Shown: positions 24,701 through 33,467 of the stretch, one piece after another
How the letters are laid out: every line of letters starts with the position of its first letter
Position numbering within the stretch: the first letter of the stretch is position 1
Assembly: GCF_002531575.1 (NCBI RefSeq)
Contig: NZ_NWTI01000023.1
Location: 53,965-117,964 of the forward strand
Direction: 5' to 3'
DNA length: 64,000 nucleotides
Source: Bradyrhizobium sp. Y36
GTDB taxonomy: Bacteria; Pseudomonadota; Alphaproteobacteria; Rhizobiales; Xanthobacteraceae
Made by a program: the position numbers and the translations under genes
Notes under the pieces: model-generated
The model's database searches: none
The model's input: the letters and a program-made list of their open reading frames with translations, nothing else
What the model was told of the DNA's origin: nothing

Positions 24701-25147
24701 TCAGCTGTTCTTGACGCGGAACGTCTCGTGGCAACCGCCGCATTCCTTGCCGACGGCCGGGAAATTCGCCTTGAGCGAATCCAGGTCCTTGATCTTGCCC
24801 TTGGCCTCGCTGACGACCTTGGCGAAGCTTGCGATCTTGGCGTCGAAGCCGGCCTTGTCCTCCCAGACCTTCGGCGAGGTCGAATAGTCGCCGTCGAGCT
24901 TCACGCCCTTGGCGCTGGCCGGAAACAGGTTCGGCAGCTTCTTGGCGGTATCCTCGAACTGCGCCAGCGCGCTGTCCACGGTCGCCTGATCGTAGGGCTT
25001 CTCGCCCTTGACCATCGCCGACACCGCGCCGGCGTTCTTGCCGTTGCCCTTCATGAGGGTCTGGACTTCCTTGACGGAGTCCTGTTGCGCCCAAACGGCG
25101 CCCATCCCGAGCAGCAGCGCGCCCCCAACAATCAACACTCGCTTCAT
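24701..25147 (-). CDS. Periplasmic cytochrome c' / c-556 family protein
   Basis: 148 residues with a signal peptide (KRVLIVGGALLLGMGAVWA-Q). The mature protein is an all-helical bundle of about 128 residues with the single heme motif CGGCH at 136-140 near the C-terminus. That is the cytochrome c' / c-556 arrangement, ending CHETFRVKN. Cytochromes c' bind NO or carry electrons; the role here is unknown. The start at 25147 places the signal peptide correctly, and AAGGGATTTTGCG lies upstream. Confidence 0.88.
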   Translation of the reverse strand: MKRVLIVGGALLLGMGAVWAQQDSVKEVQTLMKGNGKNAGAVSAMVKGEKPYDQATVDSALAQFEDTAKKLPNLFPASAKGVKLDGDYSTSPKVWEDKAGFDAKIASFAKVVSEAKGKIKDLDSLKANFPAVGKECGGCHETFRVKNS

Positions 25148-25294
25148 TCGCAAAATCCCTTTCCTTGATCTCAGGATCGTGCCGACCCCTCCATGGGCCA
25201 ACACCGATTGGCAGATTTCATTCCTCCGGAGCGCGACGATAAATCGTCGCACGCCGTTCAATTGGTGGGCAGACGCGGCCGCGTCTGCTCGATG

Positions 25295-27604
25295 TTACAG
25301 GCTGTGACGGCGATGGTGCTCGTGGATCGCGATCCATACCCGCTCGGGGGTCGCCGGCATGTCGATGTGGTCGATCTTGTATTCGCGCCAGAGCGCATCG
25401 ACGATGGCGTTGACGACGGCCGGACAGGAGCCGATCGCGCCGGCCTCGCCTGCCCCCTTCACGCCCATCGGATTGGTCTTGCAGGGGACGTTGGCGGTCT
25501 CGAACACGAAGGCCGGCCCGTCCGCCGCCCGCGGCAACGCGTAGTCCATGAAGGTTGCGGTGATGAGCTGGCCGTCGGTCGCACCATAGACCACCTGCTC
25601 CATCAGGGCCTGGCCGATGCCCTGCATGGCGCCGCCATGGACCTGGCCGGCCAGCAGCAGCGGATTGAGCGTCTTGCCGAAATCGTCGACGATCACGTAG
25701 TTGACGATCTTGATGATGCCGGTGGCCGGATCGATCTCGACCTCCGCGACATGGGTGCCGTTGGGATAGGTGCCGTCGGCGCTGGCGAAGGTCGCACTGC
25801 CGTTCAGCTTCGACGGATCGACGCCGGGCCGCTTGGCGAGATCGGCGAACGAGATCGAGCGGTCGGTGCCGGCGATGCGCACGATGCCATCGGTGATCTC
25901 GAGATCGCCGGCGCTGGCTTCCAGTGCCTGCGCCGCGATCTCCTTCAGCTTCGAGCCGAGCTCGCGCGTGGCGCGCTCGACGCTGACGCCGCCCGAGGGA
26001 ATCGAGGCCGAGCCGCCGGTACCGAGGCCCGTTGCGATCTCGTCGGTGTCGCCCTGCCGCACGTGGACGCGCTCGGGCGCGACGCCGAACTGCTCGGCGA
26101 CGATCTGCGCATAGGCGGTCTGGTGGCCCTGCCCGCTCGACTGGGTGCCGATGAGGACAGTGACGTCGCCATTGGGATCGAGGCGGACATTGGCCGTCTC
26201 CTCACCCATCACGCCGCAGATCTCGACATAGCTTGCAAGGCCGATGCCGCGGATCAGGCCGCCCTTCTTGGCCGCCTTGGCACGCTTGGGGAATTCCTTC
26301 CACTCGGCGATCTCCATCGCGCGCTTCAGGTGCGCGGCGAAGTCGCCGGAATCGTAGACCTTGCCGGTGGCCGTCTTGTAGGGCAGCGCCTTCGGCGGAA
26401 TGAAGTTCTTGCGGCGGATGGCATCCGGCGTCATGTCGAGTTTGCGCGCGCAGGCATCGACGAGGCGCTCGATGACATAGGCGGCTTCAGGGCGGCCCGC
26501 GCCGCGATAGGCATCCACCGGCACGCTGTGGGTGAAGACCGTGCGCACCCGGCAGTGGAAGGCCTGGATGTCGTAGAGGCCCGGCAGCATGCCGGCGCCG
26601 CCATGGGGAATGTAGGGCCCGAAGGTCGACAGATACGCGCCCATGTCGCCCATCAGATCGCAGTCCATCGCCAGAAACTTGCCGTCCTCGGTCAGCGCCA
26701 TCTTGGCGGTGGTGACGTTGTCGCGGCCCTGCGCATCGCCCATGAAATGCTCGGTGCGGTCGGCCGCCCATTTCACCGTCTTCTTGAGCTTCTTGGCCGC
26801 AACCGCCATCAGGGCGTATTCGCGGTACGGGAACAGCTTCGTGCCGAAGCCGCCGCCGACGTCGGGGCAGATCACCCGCATCTTGTCGGTGGGAATGTTG
26901 AGCACGTTCTGGCACAGGATGTCGCGCAGCCGATGGCTGCCCTGGCTGCCGATCGTGAGCGTCAGATGGTCGCGCTTGGCATCGTATTCGCAGACCGCCG
27001 CGCGCGTCTCCATGAAGCTCGCGACCACGCGCGGATTGACGATGGATATCTCGGCGACTGCATGCGCCTTGGCGAAGGCGGCTTCGGTTGCGGCCTTGTC
27101 GCCGATCGAGACGTCGAACAGCACGTTGCCTGATTTGTCAGGCCAGACCTGCGGCGCGCCTTTCTTCACCGCGTTGACGACGCCGGTCACCGCCGGCAGC
27201 GGCGACCATTTGACGTCGATCGCCTCGATCGCGTCGCGGGCCTGGTCGATGGTCTCGGCAACCACGAAAGCGATGGAATCGCCGACATGGCGCACCTCGC
27301 CCGCAGCGAGGATCGGGTAAGGCGGGCCGGTGAACGGATCGGTCTCGAGGTTGAACAGGCAGGGCAGATTGCCGAGATCTGCAACATCATCGGCGGTCAG
27401 GATCAGCGCGACGCCGGGCAGGCCGCGGGCGCGGCTCGCATCGATGGTGTATTTGGCATGCGCATGCGGCGAGCGCAGCATCAGGCAGCGCAGCGCAGCC
27501 TGCGGCGCATAATCGTCGGTATAGCGGCCCTTGCCGCGGATGAGCGCGTCATCCTCCTTGCGCAGCACGCTTTGGCCAACGCCGAACTTGATGGGAGCCG
27601 CCAT
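25295..27604 (-). CDS. Xanthine dehydrogenase/CoxL-family molybdopterin-binding subunit
   Basis: A 769-residue large subunit of a molybdenum hydroxylase. It opens GVGQSVLRKEDDALIRGKGRYTDD, has GGGFGTKLFPYREYAL (about residue 246), the active-site loop AYRGAGR (about residue 365, as in form II CoxL-like proteins rather than the CO-oxidising form I AYXCSFR), GQGHQTAYAQIVAEQFG, and the catalytic Glu in GVKGAGEAG (E720). It should oxidise an aldehyde or N-heterocycle, not CO. No CoxM (FAD) or CoxS (Fe-S) gene is adjacent, so partners must lie elsewhere. Confidence 0.85.
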   Translation of the reverse strand: MAAPIKFGVGQSVLRKEDDALIRGKGRYTDDYAPQAALRCLMLRSPHAHAKYTIDASRARGLPGVALILTADDVADLGNLPCLFNLETDPFTGPPYPILAAGEVRHVGDSIAFVVAETIDQARDAIEAIDVKWSPLPAVTGVVNAVKKGAPQVWPDKSGNVLFDVSIGDKAATEAAFAKAHAVAEISIVNPRVVASFMETRAAVCEYDAKRDHLTLTIGSQGSHRLRDILCQNVLNIPTDKMRVICPDVGGGFGTKLFPYREYALMAVAAKKLKKTVKWAADRTEHFMGDAQGRDNVTTAKMALTEDGKFLAMDCDLMGDMGAYLSTFGPYIPHGGAGMLPGLYDIQAFHCRVRTVFTHSVPVDAYRGAGRPEAAYVIERLVDACARKLDMTPDAIRRKNFIPPKALPYKTATGKVYDSGDFAAHLKRAMEIAEWKEFPKRAKAAKKGGLIRGIGLASYVEICGVMGEETANVRLDPNGDVTVLIGTQSSGQGHQTAYAQIVAEQFGVAPERVHVRQGDTDEIATGLGTGGSASIPSGGVSVERATRELGSKLKEIAAQALEASAGDLEITDGIVRIAGTDRSISFADLAKRPGVDPSKLNGSATFASADGTYPNGTHVAEVEIDPATGIIKIVNYVIVDDFGKTLNPLLLAGQVHGGAMQGIGQALMEQVVYGATDGQLITATFMDYALPRAADGPAFVFETANVPCKTNPMGVKGAGEAGAIGSCPAVVNAIVDALWREYKIDHIDMPATPERVWIAIHEHHRRHSL

Positions 27605-27764
27605 TGTGTTTTCCCGTTCTCATGGTTGTTTTGCCGGCATATTGCCGTGGAAAAACTGGCAAGGCAAATGGGTTCGGGCCGGCGCTCCCCATTGAGGCCG
27701 ATGATTCGAAGCTACCCTCGGCGGATCTGGCGCAATCCGGCCGCGTGGCCGCGCCGGAACGGCG

Positions 27765-28289
27765 TTAGTGGCTCAATTTCCTAACCATAAGATACCTGTC
27801 GTACGTGGCATCGCCTATGCGGACGGCCCCGAGATCCGTGCCGTAGATTTCAAATCCGTTGCGCTTGTAGGTCCTGATTGCAGCGGTTGCTTCGACCAGG
27901 ACGGCAAGATGCACCTGCTCGACGCGTGCTTCGGCATGAGCAAGGAGCTCCTTGACGAGCCGATCTCCGAAACCCTGACCTCGGCCATCTTCCCTCACGT
28001 AAACCGTGAAGATGTGGCCCCGGTGCAGCGATCGCCGATCTGGCGAGACATAGAAGCCCGCGACGCCCATTAAGCCCCCGCATTCGAATGCGCCGAGGAC
28101 CGTTCCAGCCAGCCAACGGCGATAGGCCGCCAACATCCCTTCCCCGCCCTCGTCCTCTTCAGGAGAACCGAAGGTTTGAGGATGCGTCCGCAGCGCCTCC
28201 GCGCGAATGCCGCGAAAGAGTTCGAGATCATCGGCAGTCAATCGCCGGATTTCCACGTCTGCCCGAGCACTGGCAGCATGCGATATCAC
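27765..28289 (-). CDS. GNAT family N-acetyltransferase
   Basis: 174 residues from a GTG at 28289 with GGAAAGG upstream; an ATG at 28355 would add 22 residues and overlap the DUF1127 gene by 14 nt. The GNAT fold is evident: VEIRRLTADDLELFRGIRAEAL, HIFTVYVREDGRGQGFGDRLVKELLAHA (acetyl-CoA loop RGQGFG) and LAVLVEATAAIRTYKRNGFEIYGTD. The substrate is unknown. Confidence 0.75.
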   Translation of the reverse strand: MISHAASARADVEIRRLTADDLELFRGIRAEALRTHPQTFGSPEEDEGGEGMLAAYRRWLAGTVLGAFECGGLMGVAGFYVSPDRRSLHRGHIFTVYVREDGRGQGFGDRLVKELLAHAEARVEQVHLAVLVEATAAIRTYKRNGFEIYGTDLGAVRIGDATYDRYLMVRKLSH

Positions 28290-28341
28290 GATCGTCGCCT
28301 TTCCATTGTCGCAGCGAAGATTGGCAGGGATTGGTGGGCTG

Positions 28342-28617
28342 TCATATCCCGCCACGGCCCCACAGGGTCCTCGCGCTGTCTCTCAATCTCTCGATGGCGC
28401 ATTCAGGCACGAGGCTGTCGATCTCGCCGCGCGTCAGACCGATGTCCATCAGCTCCCTGTCGCTCAGGTCCCGCAAGGTGAGGCGTGCGCGCGGCCGCCA
28501 CTTCTGAAGCGCCCACCAGTATCGCTTGAGCAGACCCAAGACGATGGAAAGGTCGACGCGAAGCCGCGCGGCATCACCCCCCGTCGCGGAGGTGATGTTC
28601 GTCTGTTGGGGTGGCAT
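28342..28617 (-). CDS. DUF1127 domain protein
   Basis: 91 residues, ending with the DUF1127 core: WRPRARLTLRDLSDRELMDIGLTRGEIDSLV. Short Arg-rich DUF1127 proteins of alphaproteobacteria act in RNA binding and in phosphate or nutrient-stress responses in the few cases studied. The N-terminal 50 residues are not conserved-looking. The gene is immediately upstream of the GNAT gene. Confidence 0.75.
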   Translation of the reverse strand: MPPQQTNITSATGGDAARLRVDLSIVLGLLKRYWWALQKWRPRARLTLRDLSDRELMDIGLTRGEIDSLVPECAIERLRDSARTLWGRGGI

Positions 28618-28656
28618 GGGACGCTCCTGCTGTTGTGCCGGCAGGGAGCGTGGCCA

Positions 28657-28690
28657 AATGAAAAGGCCCCGTCCGATGCCGGCGGGGCCT
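28657..28690 (-). terminator. Rho-independent terminator, minus strand
   Basis: Read on the minus strand, AGGCCCCG, an 11-nt loop and CGGGGCCT form an 8-bp stem followed by TTTTCATTT. It lies upstream of the DUF1127 start, so it must end a transcript that begins farther upstream, at about 28795. Confidence 0.65.
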
Positions 28691-28717
28691 GGTGGAAAAG
28701 ATGTCGTCGTCGAAATC

Positions 28718-28795
28718 CTAGCGCACGACTCCTTCCACGGCCCAGCCGAAGCGGGTCATGTGGTTGAAGGTGACTTTGCGCGAGCATTTAATCAT
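28718..28795 (-). CDS. Possible 25-residue peptide on a short terminated transcript
   Basis: ATG at 28795 opens a 25-codon frame (starting MIKCSRKVTFNHMTRFGW) ending TAG at 28718. A possible promoter lies just upstream on the minus strand: TTGATT at 28830-28825, 17 nt, then TAGCAAT at 28807-28801. A start of transcription near 28795 would make this a leaderless mRNA of about 140 nt ending at the terminator at 28657-28690. No ribosome binding site is visible. It may instead be a small non-coding RNA. Evidence is only positional. Confidence 0.3.
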   Translation of the reverse strand: MIKCSRKVTFNHMTRFGWAVEGVVR

Positions 28796-28891
28796 GAGCG
28801 ATTGCTACCACGGCGATCACGCGAAATCAAGAGATGTGCCGAGGGTGGCCGCATCCTGGAGGCGAGCACGTTGACTCGGTGGCCTTGTCTT

Positions 28892-29230
28892 TCATCTCTG
28901 ATTGAACCGGACGGTGCCCTCGGCCGTCGGGCGATTGTCGGATCCGAGAGTGACCCAACTTGGGTTTGCCAGAGCTTGGTTCGGATCGAGCGACTTAGCG
29001 ACACCACCACCCTGCGGTCTCGGCATTCTCGGATCGAAGCTGACGTTTTCCTCGCGCACCAGGCTGTTGCCAATCCTGACCGAACATCCGGTCTGGTAGT
29101 CCCAAACGCCTTCCAGATTAAATTGCGCCCACCGATCCTTGCAGCGATCGCTCGCGATGTAGGGAATAACGACAAGGGTCAGTACGGCGAGGGTTCCAGC
29201 TCCAATCCAGAAAACTCGCATGTTGCACAT
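28892..29230 (-). CDS. Small membrane-anchored hypothetical protein
   Basis: 112 residues; the start may be at 29230 or at the Met at 29221. The N-terminus has one hydrophobic segment (FWIGAGTLAVLTLVVIPYIA) and the rest is polar and probably periplasmic, with two Cys (SDRCKDRW and QTGCSVR). It ends RPTAEGTVRFNQR. No family is recognised. It lies upstream of the short transcript unit and downstream of murJ, on the same strand. Confidence 0.5.
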   Translation of the reverse strand: MCNMRVFWIGAGTLAVLTLVVIPYIASDRCKDRWAQFNLEGVWDYQTGCSVRIGNSLVREENVSFDPRMPRPQGGGVAKSLDPNQALANPSWVTLGSDNRPTAEGTVRFNQR

Positions 29231-29310
29231 CAGCTCTCAGTTGCGTCGCGACGGTACGACCGCTGCCCCACACAACCATATGTTGTATATCAGATCGAGA
29301 CCAAGTGAAC

Positions 29311-30837
29311 CTAGCCGCGCACCAGCGACACCAGCCAGCGGCGGCCGAACAACACCAGGATCGCGAGCGCGTAGATGATCGTGCCACCGACGGCGAGCAA
29401 AACCAGCATCAATTCGTCCCGGAAGTGCATCGCGCCCAGCCAAGAACCGCTGAAGCGCGCGATCAGCCAGAACGCAGCGGCCAGAATGATTCCGGTCAAC
29501 AGGAATTTGCCGAGCGACATCAGCCAGGCGCGGTCCAGCACGAGAAAGCCGCGCCGCACCGCGAAGAACAGCACCAGCAGGAGATTGGTCCAGACACCGA
29601 TGGCGGTTGCCAGCGCGAGACCGATCTGGGCCAGCGATCCCATCAAGGCGACCTTCAGCGCGACGTTGACGGCGATGCCGGTCAGCGACGCCCGCACCGG
29701 CGTCGCGGTGTCCTTGCGCGCATAGAATGTCGCGACCGCGCTGCGGATCAGGACAAAGGGGATCAGGCCGATGGCGTAGGCCGCGAGCGTGCCGCCCGCG
29801 GCGACAGCGTCGGCCTTGGAGAACGCGCCGCGGGCGAACAGCGCGCGCATGATCTCGTCGGGCACCGTGAGGAAAGCCGCCACGAACGGAATCGAGAACA
29901 GCAGCGTGAAATCGAAAGCGCGGCGCTGCGCCTTCATCGCGCCGTCCTGGTCGTTGGCCGTGATCCGTTTCGACATTTCCGGCAACAGCACCGTGCCGAT
30001 GGCGATGCCGATCACGCCGATCGGGAGCTGGTTGAGCCGGTCGGCGTAATAGAGCGCCGACAATGCGCCTGCGGGCAGGAAGGTTGCGATGATGGTGTCG
30101 GCGAACAGCGCCACCTGCGTGCCCATCGAGCCGAGCGTCGCGGGGCCCAGTGCCTTGAAGAAACCGCGCACGTCCTCGTCGAGCTTCAAAGGCGCAAAGC
30201 GCGGCAGGCCGCCATGGCGCGCGAGATCGCCGGCCAGCAGGAAATATTGCAGGAAGCCGGAAATGAGCACGCCCCAGGCCGCAGCATGGCCCGCGCTCGG
30301 AAACCAGACGGCGACCGCCAGCGTCATCATCATCGAAACGTTCAGGAAGATCGACGCCGCAGCAGCACTGGCGAAACGCTGCATCACGTTGAGCATGCCG
30401 CCATAGAGCGTCACCAGCGTGATCAGCAGCAGATAAGGGAAGGTGATCCGGGTCAGCTCGATCGCGAGCTTGCGCTGCTCGGCATCGTCGGAAAAGCCCG
30501 GCGCGAGGATGGTCATGGCCTGCGGCATGAACAGCCAGGCAACGATCAGCAGCACCACCTGCGAGGCCAAGAGCAGCGTGAAGATGCGATCGGCGAACAG
30601 GTGTGCCGCCGCCTCCCCCTTCTCGCCATGGACATGCGCATAGGCCGGCACCCAGGCGGCGTTAAAGGCGCCCTCGGCGAAGATCGCGCGGAAATGATTG
30701 GGCAACCGCAGCGCCACGAAGAAGGCGTCGGCCACGGGCCCGGCGCCGAGGATCGCCGCGAGCATGATGTCGCGGGCAAACCCCGTCACCCGCGAGAGCA
30801 GCGTGTATCCGCCAACTGTGAAGATGCGTCCGAGCAT
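29311..30837 (-). CDS. murJ: Lipid II flippase MurJ
   Basis: A 508-residue MviN/MurJ protein with 13-14 membrane helices. Conserved Arg/Asp features are present: GYTLLSRVTGFARDIMLAA, ALRLPNHFRAIFAEGAFNAAWVP, and SALYYADRLNQLPIGVIGIAIGTVLLPEMS. MurJ flips undecaprenyl-PP-linked lipid II across the inner membrane. It heads the sugar-nucleotide region but is probably an independent housekeeping gene; the downstream minus-strand genes are separate. Confidence 0.92.
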   Translation of the reverse strand: MLGRIFTVGGYTLLSRVTGFARDIMLAAILGAGPVADAFFVALRLPNHFRAIFAEGAFNAAWVPAYAHVHGEKGEAAAHLFADRIFTLLLASQVVLLIVAWLFMPQAMTILAPGFSDDAEQRKLAIELTRITFPYLLLITLVTLYGGMLNVMQRFASAAAASIFLNVSMMMTLAVAVWFPSAGHAAAWGVLISGFLQYFLLAGDLARHGGLPRFAPLKLDEDVRGFFKALGPATLGSMGTQVALFADTIIATFLPAGALSALYYADRLNQLPIGVIGIAIGTVLLPEMSKRITANDQDGAMKAQRRAFDFTLLFSIPFVAAFLTVPDEIMRALFARGAFSKADAVAAGGTLAAYAIGLIPFVLIRSAVATFYARKDTATPVRASLTGIAVNVALKVALMGSLAQIGLALATAIGVWTNLLLVLFFAVRRGFLVLDRAWLMSLGKFLLTGIILAAAFWLIARFSGSWLGAMHFRDELMLVLLAVGGTIIYALAILVLFGRRWLVSLVRG

Positions 30838-30917
30838 GCGGACTGTTTTAGAGCATGGCGCGATTAGGTCTAGGTGCTAGCGGCGAGGAAGGTGTGCCCG
30901 GCAATGCCGATTGCTGT

Positions 30918-31071
30918 GCCCTCTCCCCTTGTGGGAGAGGGCAGCGACGCCAATAGACACAAACTCGATCGGGTGAGGGGTCTCTATCCCAGCATTCCGT
31001 GGGGAGAGAGACCCCTCACCCGTCTCGCCGCTGGCGCCGCGAGCCACCCTCTCCCACAAAGGGAGAGGGGA
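30918..31071. repeat. Large composite palindromic repeat (CCCTCTCCC type)
   Basis: Two nested inverted repeats: the outer arms CCCTCTCCCCTTGTGGGAGA and TCTCCCACAAAGGGAGAGGG, and the inner arms GGGTGAGGGGTCTCT and AGAGACCCCTCACCC. It fills most of the 243-nt space between murJ and the aminotransferase gene. This REP-like element is frequent in Bradyrhizobium-like genomes. Confidence 0.75.
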
Positions 31072-31080
31072 AGAAGAAAT

Positions 31081-32274
31081 TTAGCCCGCGAGCGCGCCGC
31101 GCACGGCGGCGATGATTCGCTCCTGGTCGGCTTCGGTCAGATAAGCGTGCATCGGCAGGCTGATGACGTCCTGCGACAGGCTCTCGCAACCCGGCAGGCC
31201 GCCGTCTGCGACCGGATACTGCTTGTAGGCGGTCTGCTGGTGCATCGACTTGCCGTAATAAATCGCGGTCGGCACGCCCTGGGCTTTCAGCGCAGCAGCG
31301 AAACCATCGCGATCGGTGCCTTTGGGTAGTCGGATCGTGTACTGCGCCCAGACTGAGGTATTGCCCGGCGCCAACCTCGGCACGGTGACCACGTTGGACA
31401 GACCTCGCCCATAACGCTCGGCGACCCTGTTGCGGGCGGCGACCTCGTCGTCAAATATCTTGAGCTTCTCGATCAGGATGGCGGCCTGCATGGTGTCGAG
31501 CCGGCCAGTGAGGCCGAGGCGGACGTTGTCGTATTTGTCGACGCCCTGCCCGTGCACGCGGATGCTGCGCAAGGTGGCGGCGAGCTCGTCGTCATCGGTG
31601 AAGATCGCGCCGCCATCACCGAAGCAGCCGAGCGGCTTGGCCGGGAAGAAGCTGGTCGCGGTGGCAAGCCCGAAGGTGCCGAGCTTGCGGCCCTTGTAGC
31701 TCGCACCGAAGCCTTGCGCGGCGTCGTCGAGCACGAACAGGCCCTCGGCCTTGGCGATCTCGGCGATCGCATCGTGGTCGGCGGGCTGGCCGAACAGATC
31801 GACCGGAATCACCGCGACCGGCTTGAGGCCGGCCTTGCGCGCAGTCGCGATGCCGCGCTTCAGCGACTCCGGGCTCATGTTGAAACTCGTCTCGTCGACG
31901 TCGACATAAACCGGCGTCGCGCCGGTCCGCGCCACCGGTGAGGCCGTTGCAATGAAGGTGAAAGACGGACACAGCACGGCATCGCCGGGCCCGACATTCT
32001 TCGCCATCATCACCATCAGGATGGCGTCGGTGCCGCTGGCGCAGCCGATCACGTGCTTGGCGCCGCTATAGGCCGCAAGCTGTTTCTCGAGCTCGGCGAC
32101 CTCAGGGCCATTGACGAACTGGCAATGGTCCATCACGCGCTTGACCGCAGCATCGAGCGAGGCGCCAAGCCGGCGGCGCTGCGAGGCGACGTCGATGAAG
32201 GGAATGGGTTCGGAACGCAGATGCTGGTTCATGGCCGGGTTCTCGGCGCCTTGCTGGTTTTGAGCGATCGACAT
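31081..32274 (-). CDS. DegT/DnrJ/EryC1/StrS aminotransferase, WbpE-like
   Basis: 397 residues from the ATG at 32274; a second possible start is at 32232. It closely follows P. aeruginosa WbpE in pattern: IPFIDVASQRRRL, NGPEVAELEKQLAAYSGAKHVIGCASGTDAI, FVLDDAAQGFGASYKGRKLG and the PLP lysine in SFFPAKPLGCFGDGGAIF. Such enzymes transaminate a 3-keto nucleotide sugar. It starts 7 nt after the Gfo/Idh/MocA dehydrogenase gene ends, so the two form a 3-dehydrogenase/3-aminotransferase pair (WbpB/WbpE-like, or GnnA/GnnB-like for GlcNAc3N). Confidence 0.85.
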   Translation of the reverse strand: MSIAQNQQGAENPAMNQHLRSEPIPFIDVASQRRRLGASLDAAVKRVMDHCQFVNGPEVAELEKQLAAYSGAKHVIGCASGTDAILMVMMAKNVGPGDAVLCPSFTFIATASPVARTGATPVYVDVDETSFNMSPESLKRGIATARKAGLKPVAVIPVDLFGQPADHDAIAEIAKAEGLFVLDDAAQGFGASYKGRKLGTFGLATATSFFPAKPLGCFGDGGAIFTDDDELAATLRSIRVHGQGVDKYDNVRLGLTGRLDTMQAAILIEKLKIFDDEVAARNRVAERYGRGLSNVVTVPRLAPGNTSVWAQYTIRLPKGTDRDGFAAALKAQGVPTAIYYGKSMHQQTAYKQYPVADGGLPGCESLSQDVISLPMHAYLTEADQERIIAAVRGALAG

Positions 32275-32281
32275 GGAAGGT

Positions 32282-33286
32282 TCAGCCGGCAACGCGGCGC
32301 GGGCCCTTGAGGGCGGGCGATTTGGCCGCGGGCCGTGACGGCGTCTCCAGGCACTGCGTCGCGATCTCGAGGCTGGCAACGCCCTCGTCACCGGTGACCG
32401 CTGGCGTCTCGCCGTTGCGCACCGCCTTGAGGAACGCAATCAGCTCCGCACGCAGCGGCTCGTCGTGGCCGACCGGCAGATGCCGCATCGAATAGCTGCC
32501 GTCGGGCTTGAAGCCGAAGCATTCGGTGACCTGGCGCGTCAGGAGATCGCCCATCACGTATTTGCCGCGCGTGGCGACCGTAACGCTGCGCGCCTTGAAC
32601 GGCGTCAGCCAGTTGGTGTTGATGTGCGCGAGCACGCCGTTGGCGGTGCGGAACTGCAAGAGCGCGATGTCCTCGCGCTCGGCGACCGCGCTGGACAGCT
32701 GCGGCTGCACCTCGACGATGTCGGATTCGGTAAACCAGCGGATCAGGTCGATGTCGTGCACGGCAAGGTCGATGACGACGCCGACATTGGACATGCGCGG
32801 CGGGAACGGGCCGACGCGGGTGATCGCGATGGACAGGATGTCCTCGCCCGCGATCGCCTGCTTGACGGCGGCGACCGCCGGATTGAAGCGCTCGACATGG
32901 CCGACCATCAGCGTCACGCCCGCCTTCTGTGCGGCCGCGACGATCTCGCGGCCTTCGGCGACCGTGGACGCGATCGGCTTTTCGACCAGCACGTGAATGT
33001 TCTTGGCGATGCAGGCGAGCGCAACCTCGTGATGCAGATGGGTCGGAGCCGCGATGGTGACGGCATCGACGCCGGCATCGAACAGCTGGTCGAGCGTCTC
33101 GAAGCTTTCGCAATTGGCAAGTTCCGTGGCGCGGGTGCGATGGGCCGGCGACGGATCGACGACGCCAACGAGGCTCACCCCCGGCAGGCCACTGAGCACG
33201 CGCGCGTGGTTGCTGCCCATCACGCCGGCACCAACGACGCCGACGCGCAAGCCGGCCTTTGCCGGTGCAGATCCTTTGGAACTCAT
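32282..33286 (-). CDS. Gfo/Idh/MocA family nucleotide-sugar dehydrogenase
   Basis: 334 residues with a Rossmann N-terminus (VGVVGAGVMGSNHARVL), the EKP motif in VLVEKPIAST, and MVGHVERFNPAV. This pattern is typical of UDP-GlcNAc(A) 3-dehydrogenases (WbpB, WlbA, GnnA) that make the 3-keto sugar for the adjoining aminotransferase. The C-terminus is basic and Pro-rich. First gene of the two-gene unit. A link to 2,3-diamino-glucose in lipid A is possible but not proven, because gnnA usually lies inside the lpx cluster. Confidence 0.82.
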   Translation of the reverse strand: MSSKGSAPAKAGLRVGVVGAGVMGSNHARVLSGLPGVSLVGVVDPSPAHRTRATELANCESFETLDQLFDAGVDAVTIAAPTHLHHEVALACIAKNIHVLVEKPIASTVAEGREIVAAAQKAGVTLMVGHVERFNPAVAAVKQAIAGEDILSIAITRVGPFPPRMSNVGVVIDLAVHDIDLIRWFTESDIVEVQPQLSSAVAEREDIALLQFRTANGVLAHINTNWLTPFKARSVTVATRGKYVMGDLLTRQVTECFGFKPDGSYSMRHLPVGHDEPLRAELIAFLKAVRNGETPAVTGDEGVASLEIATQCLETPSRPAAKSPALKGPRRVAG

Positions 33287-33467
33287 CTGAGCAAACCCCG
33301 ATTCAACGCAAATCCCCGGCGCGCTTCTAGCACGGACGCCACATTTGTGGCGAATGCCGCCCTGGCGGCCCGGACACGATTTGATTCAAAAAGTTACACG
33401 TTCCCCGGGCCTTAGGCCGAGAAATATAGCCTGTTTGGCCCGGGTCGCGTGATTCGGAGTTTGCTGG

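Noticed and set aside
25295..27604. True CO dehydrogenase (CoxL form I)
   Set aside because: The active-site loop is AYRGAGR, not the AYXCSFR of form I, and CoxM/CoxS genes are missing.
28526..29308. A 260-codon plus-strand frame in a gene-poor stretch
   Set aside because: Its sequence is not protein-like, it is antisense to DUF1127 and the small membrane protein gene, and no ribosome binding site is seen.
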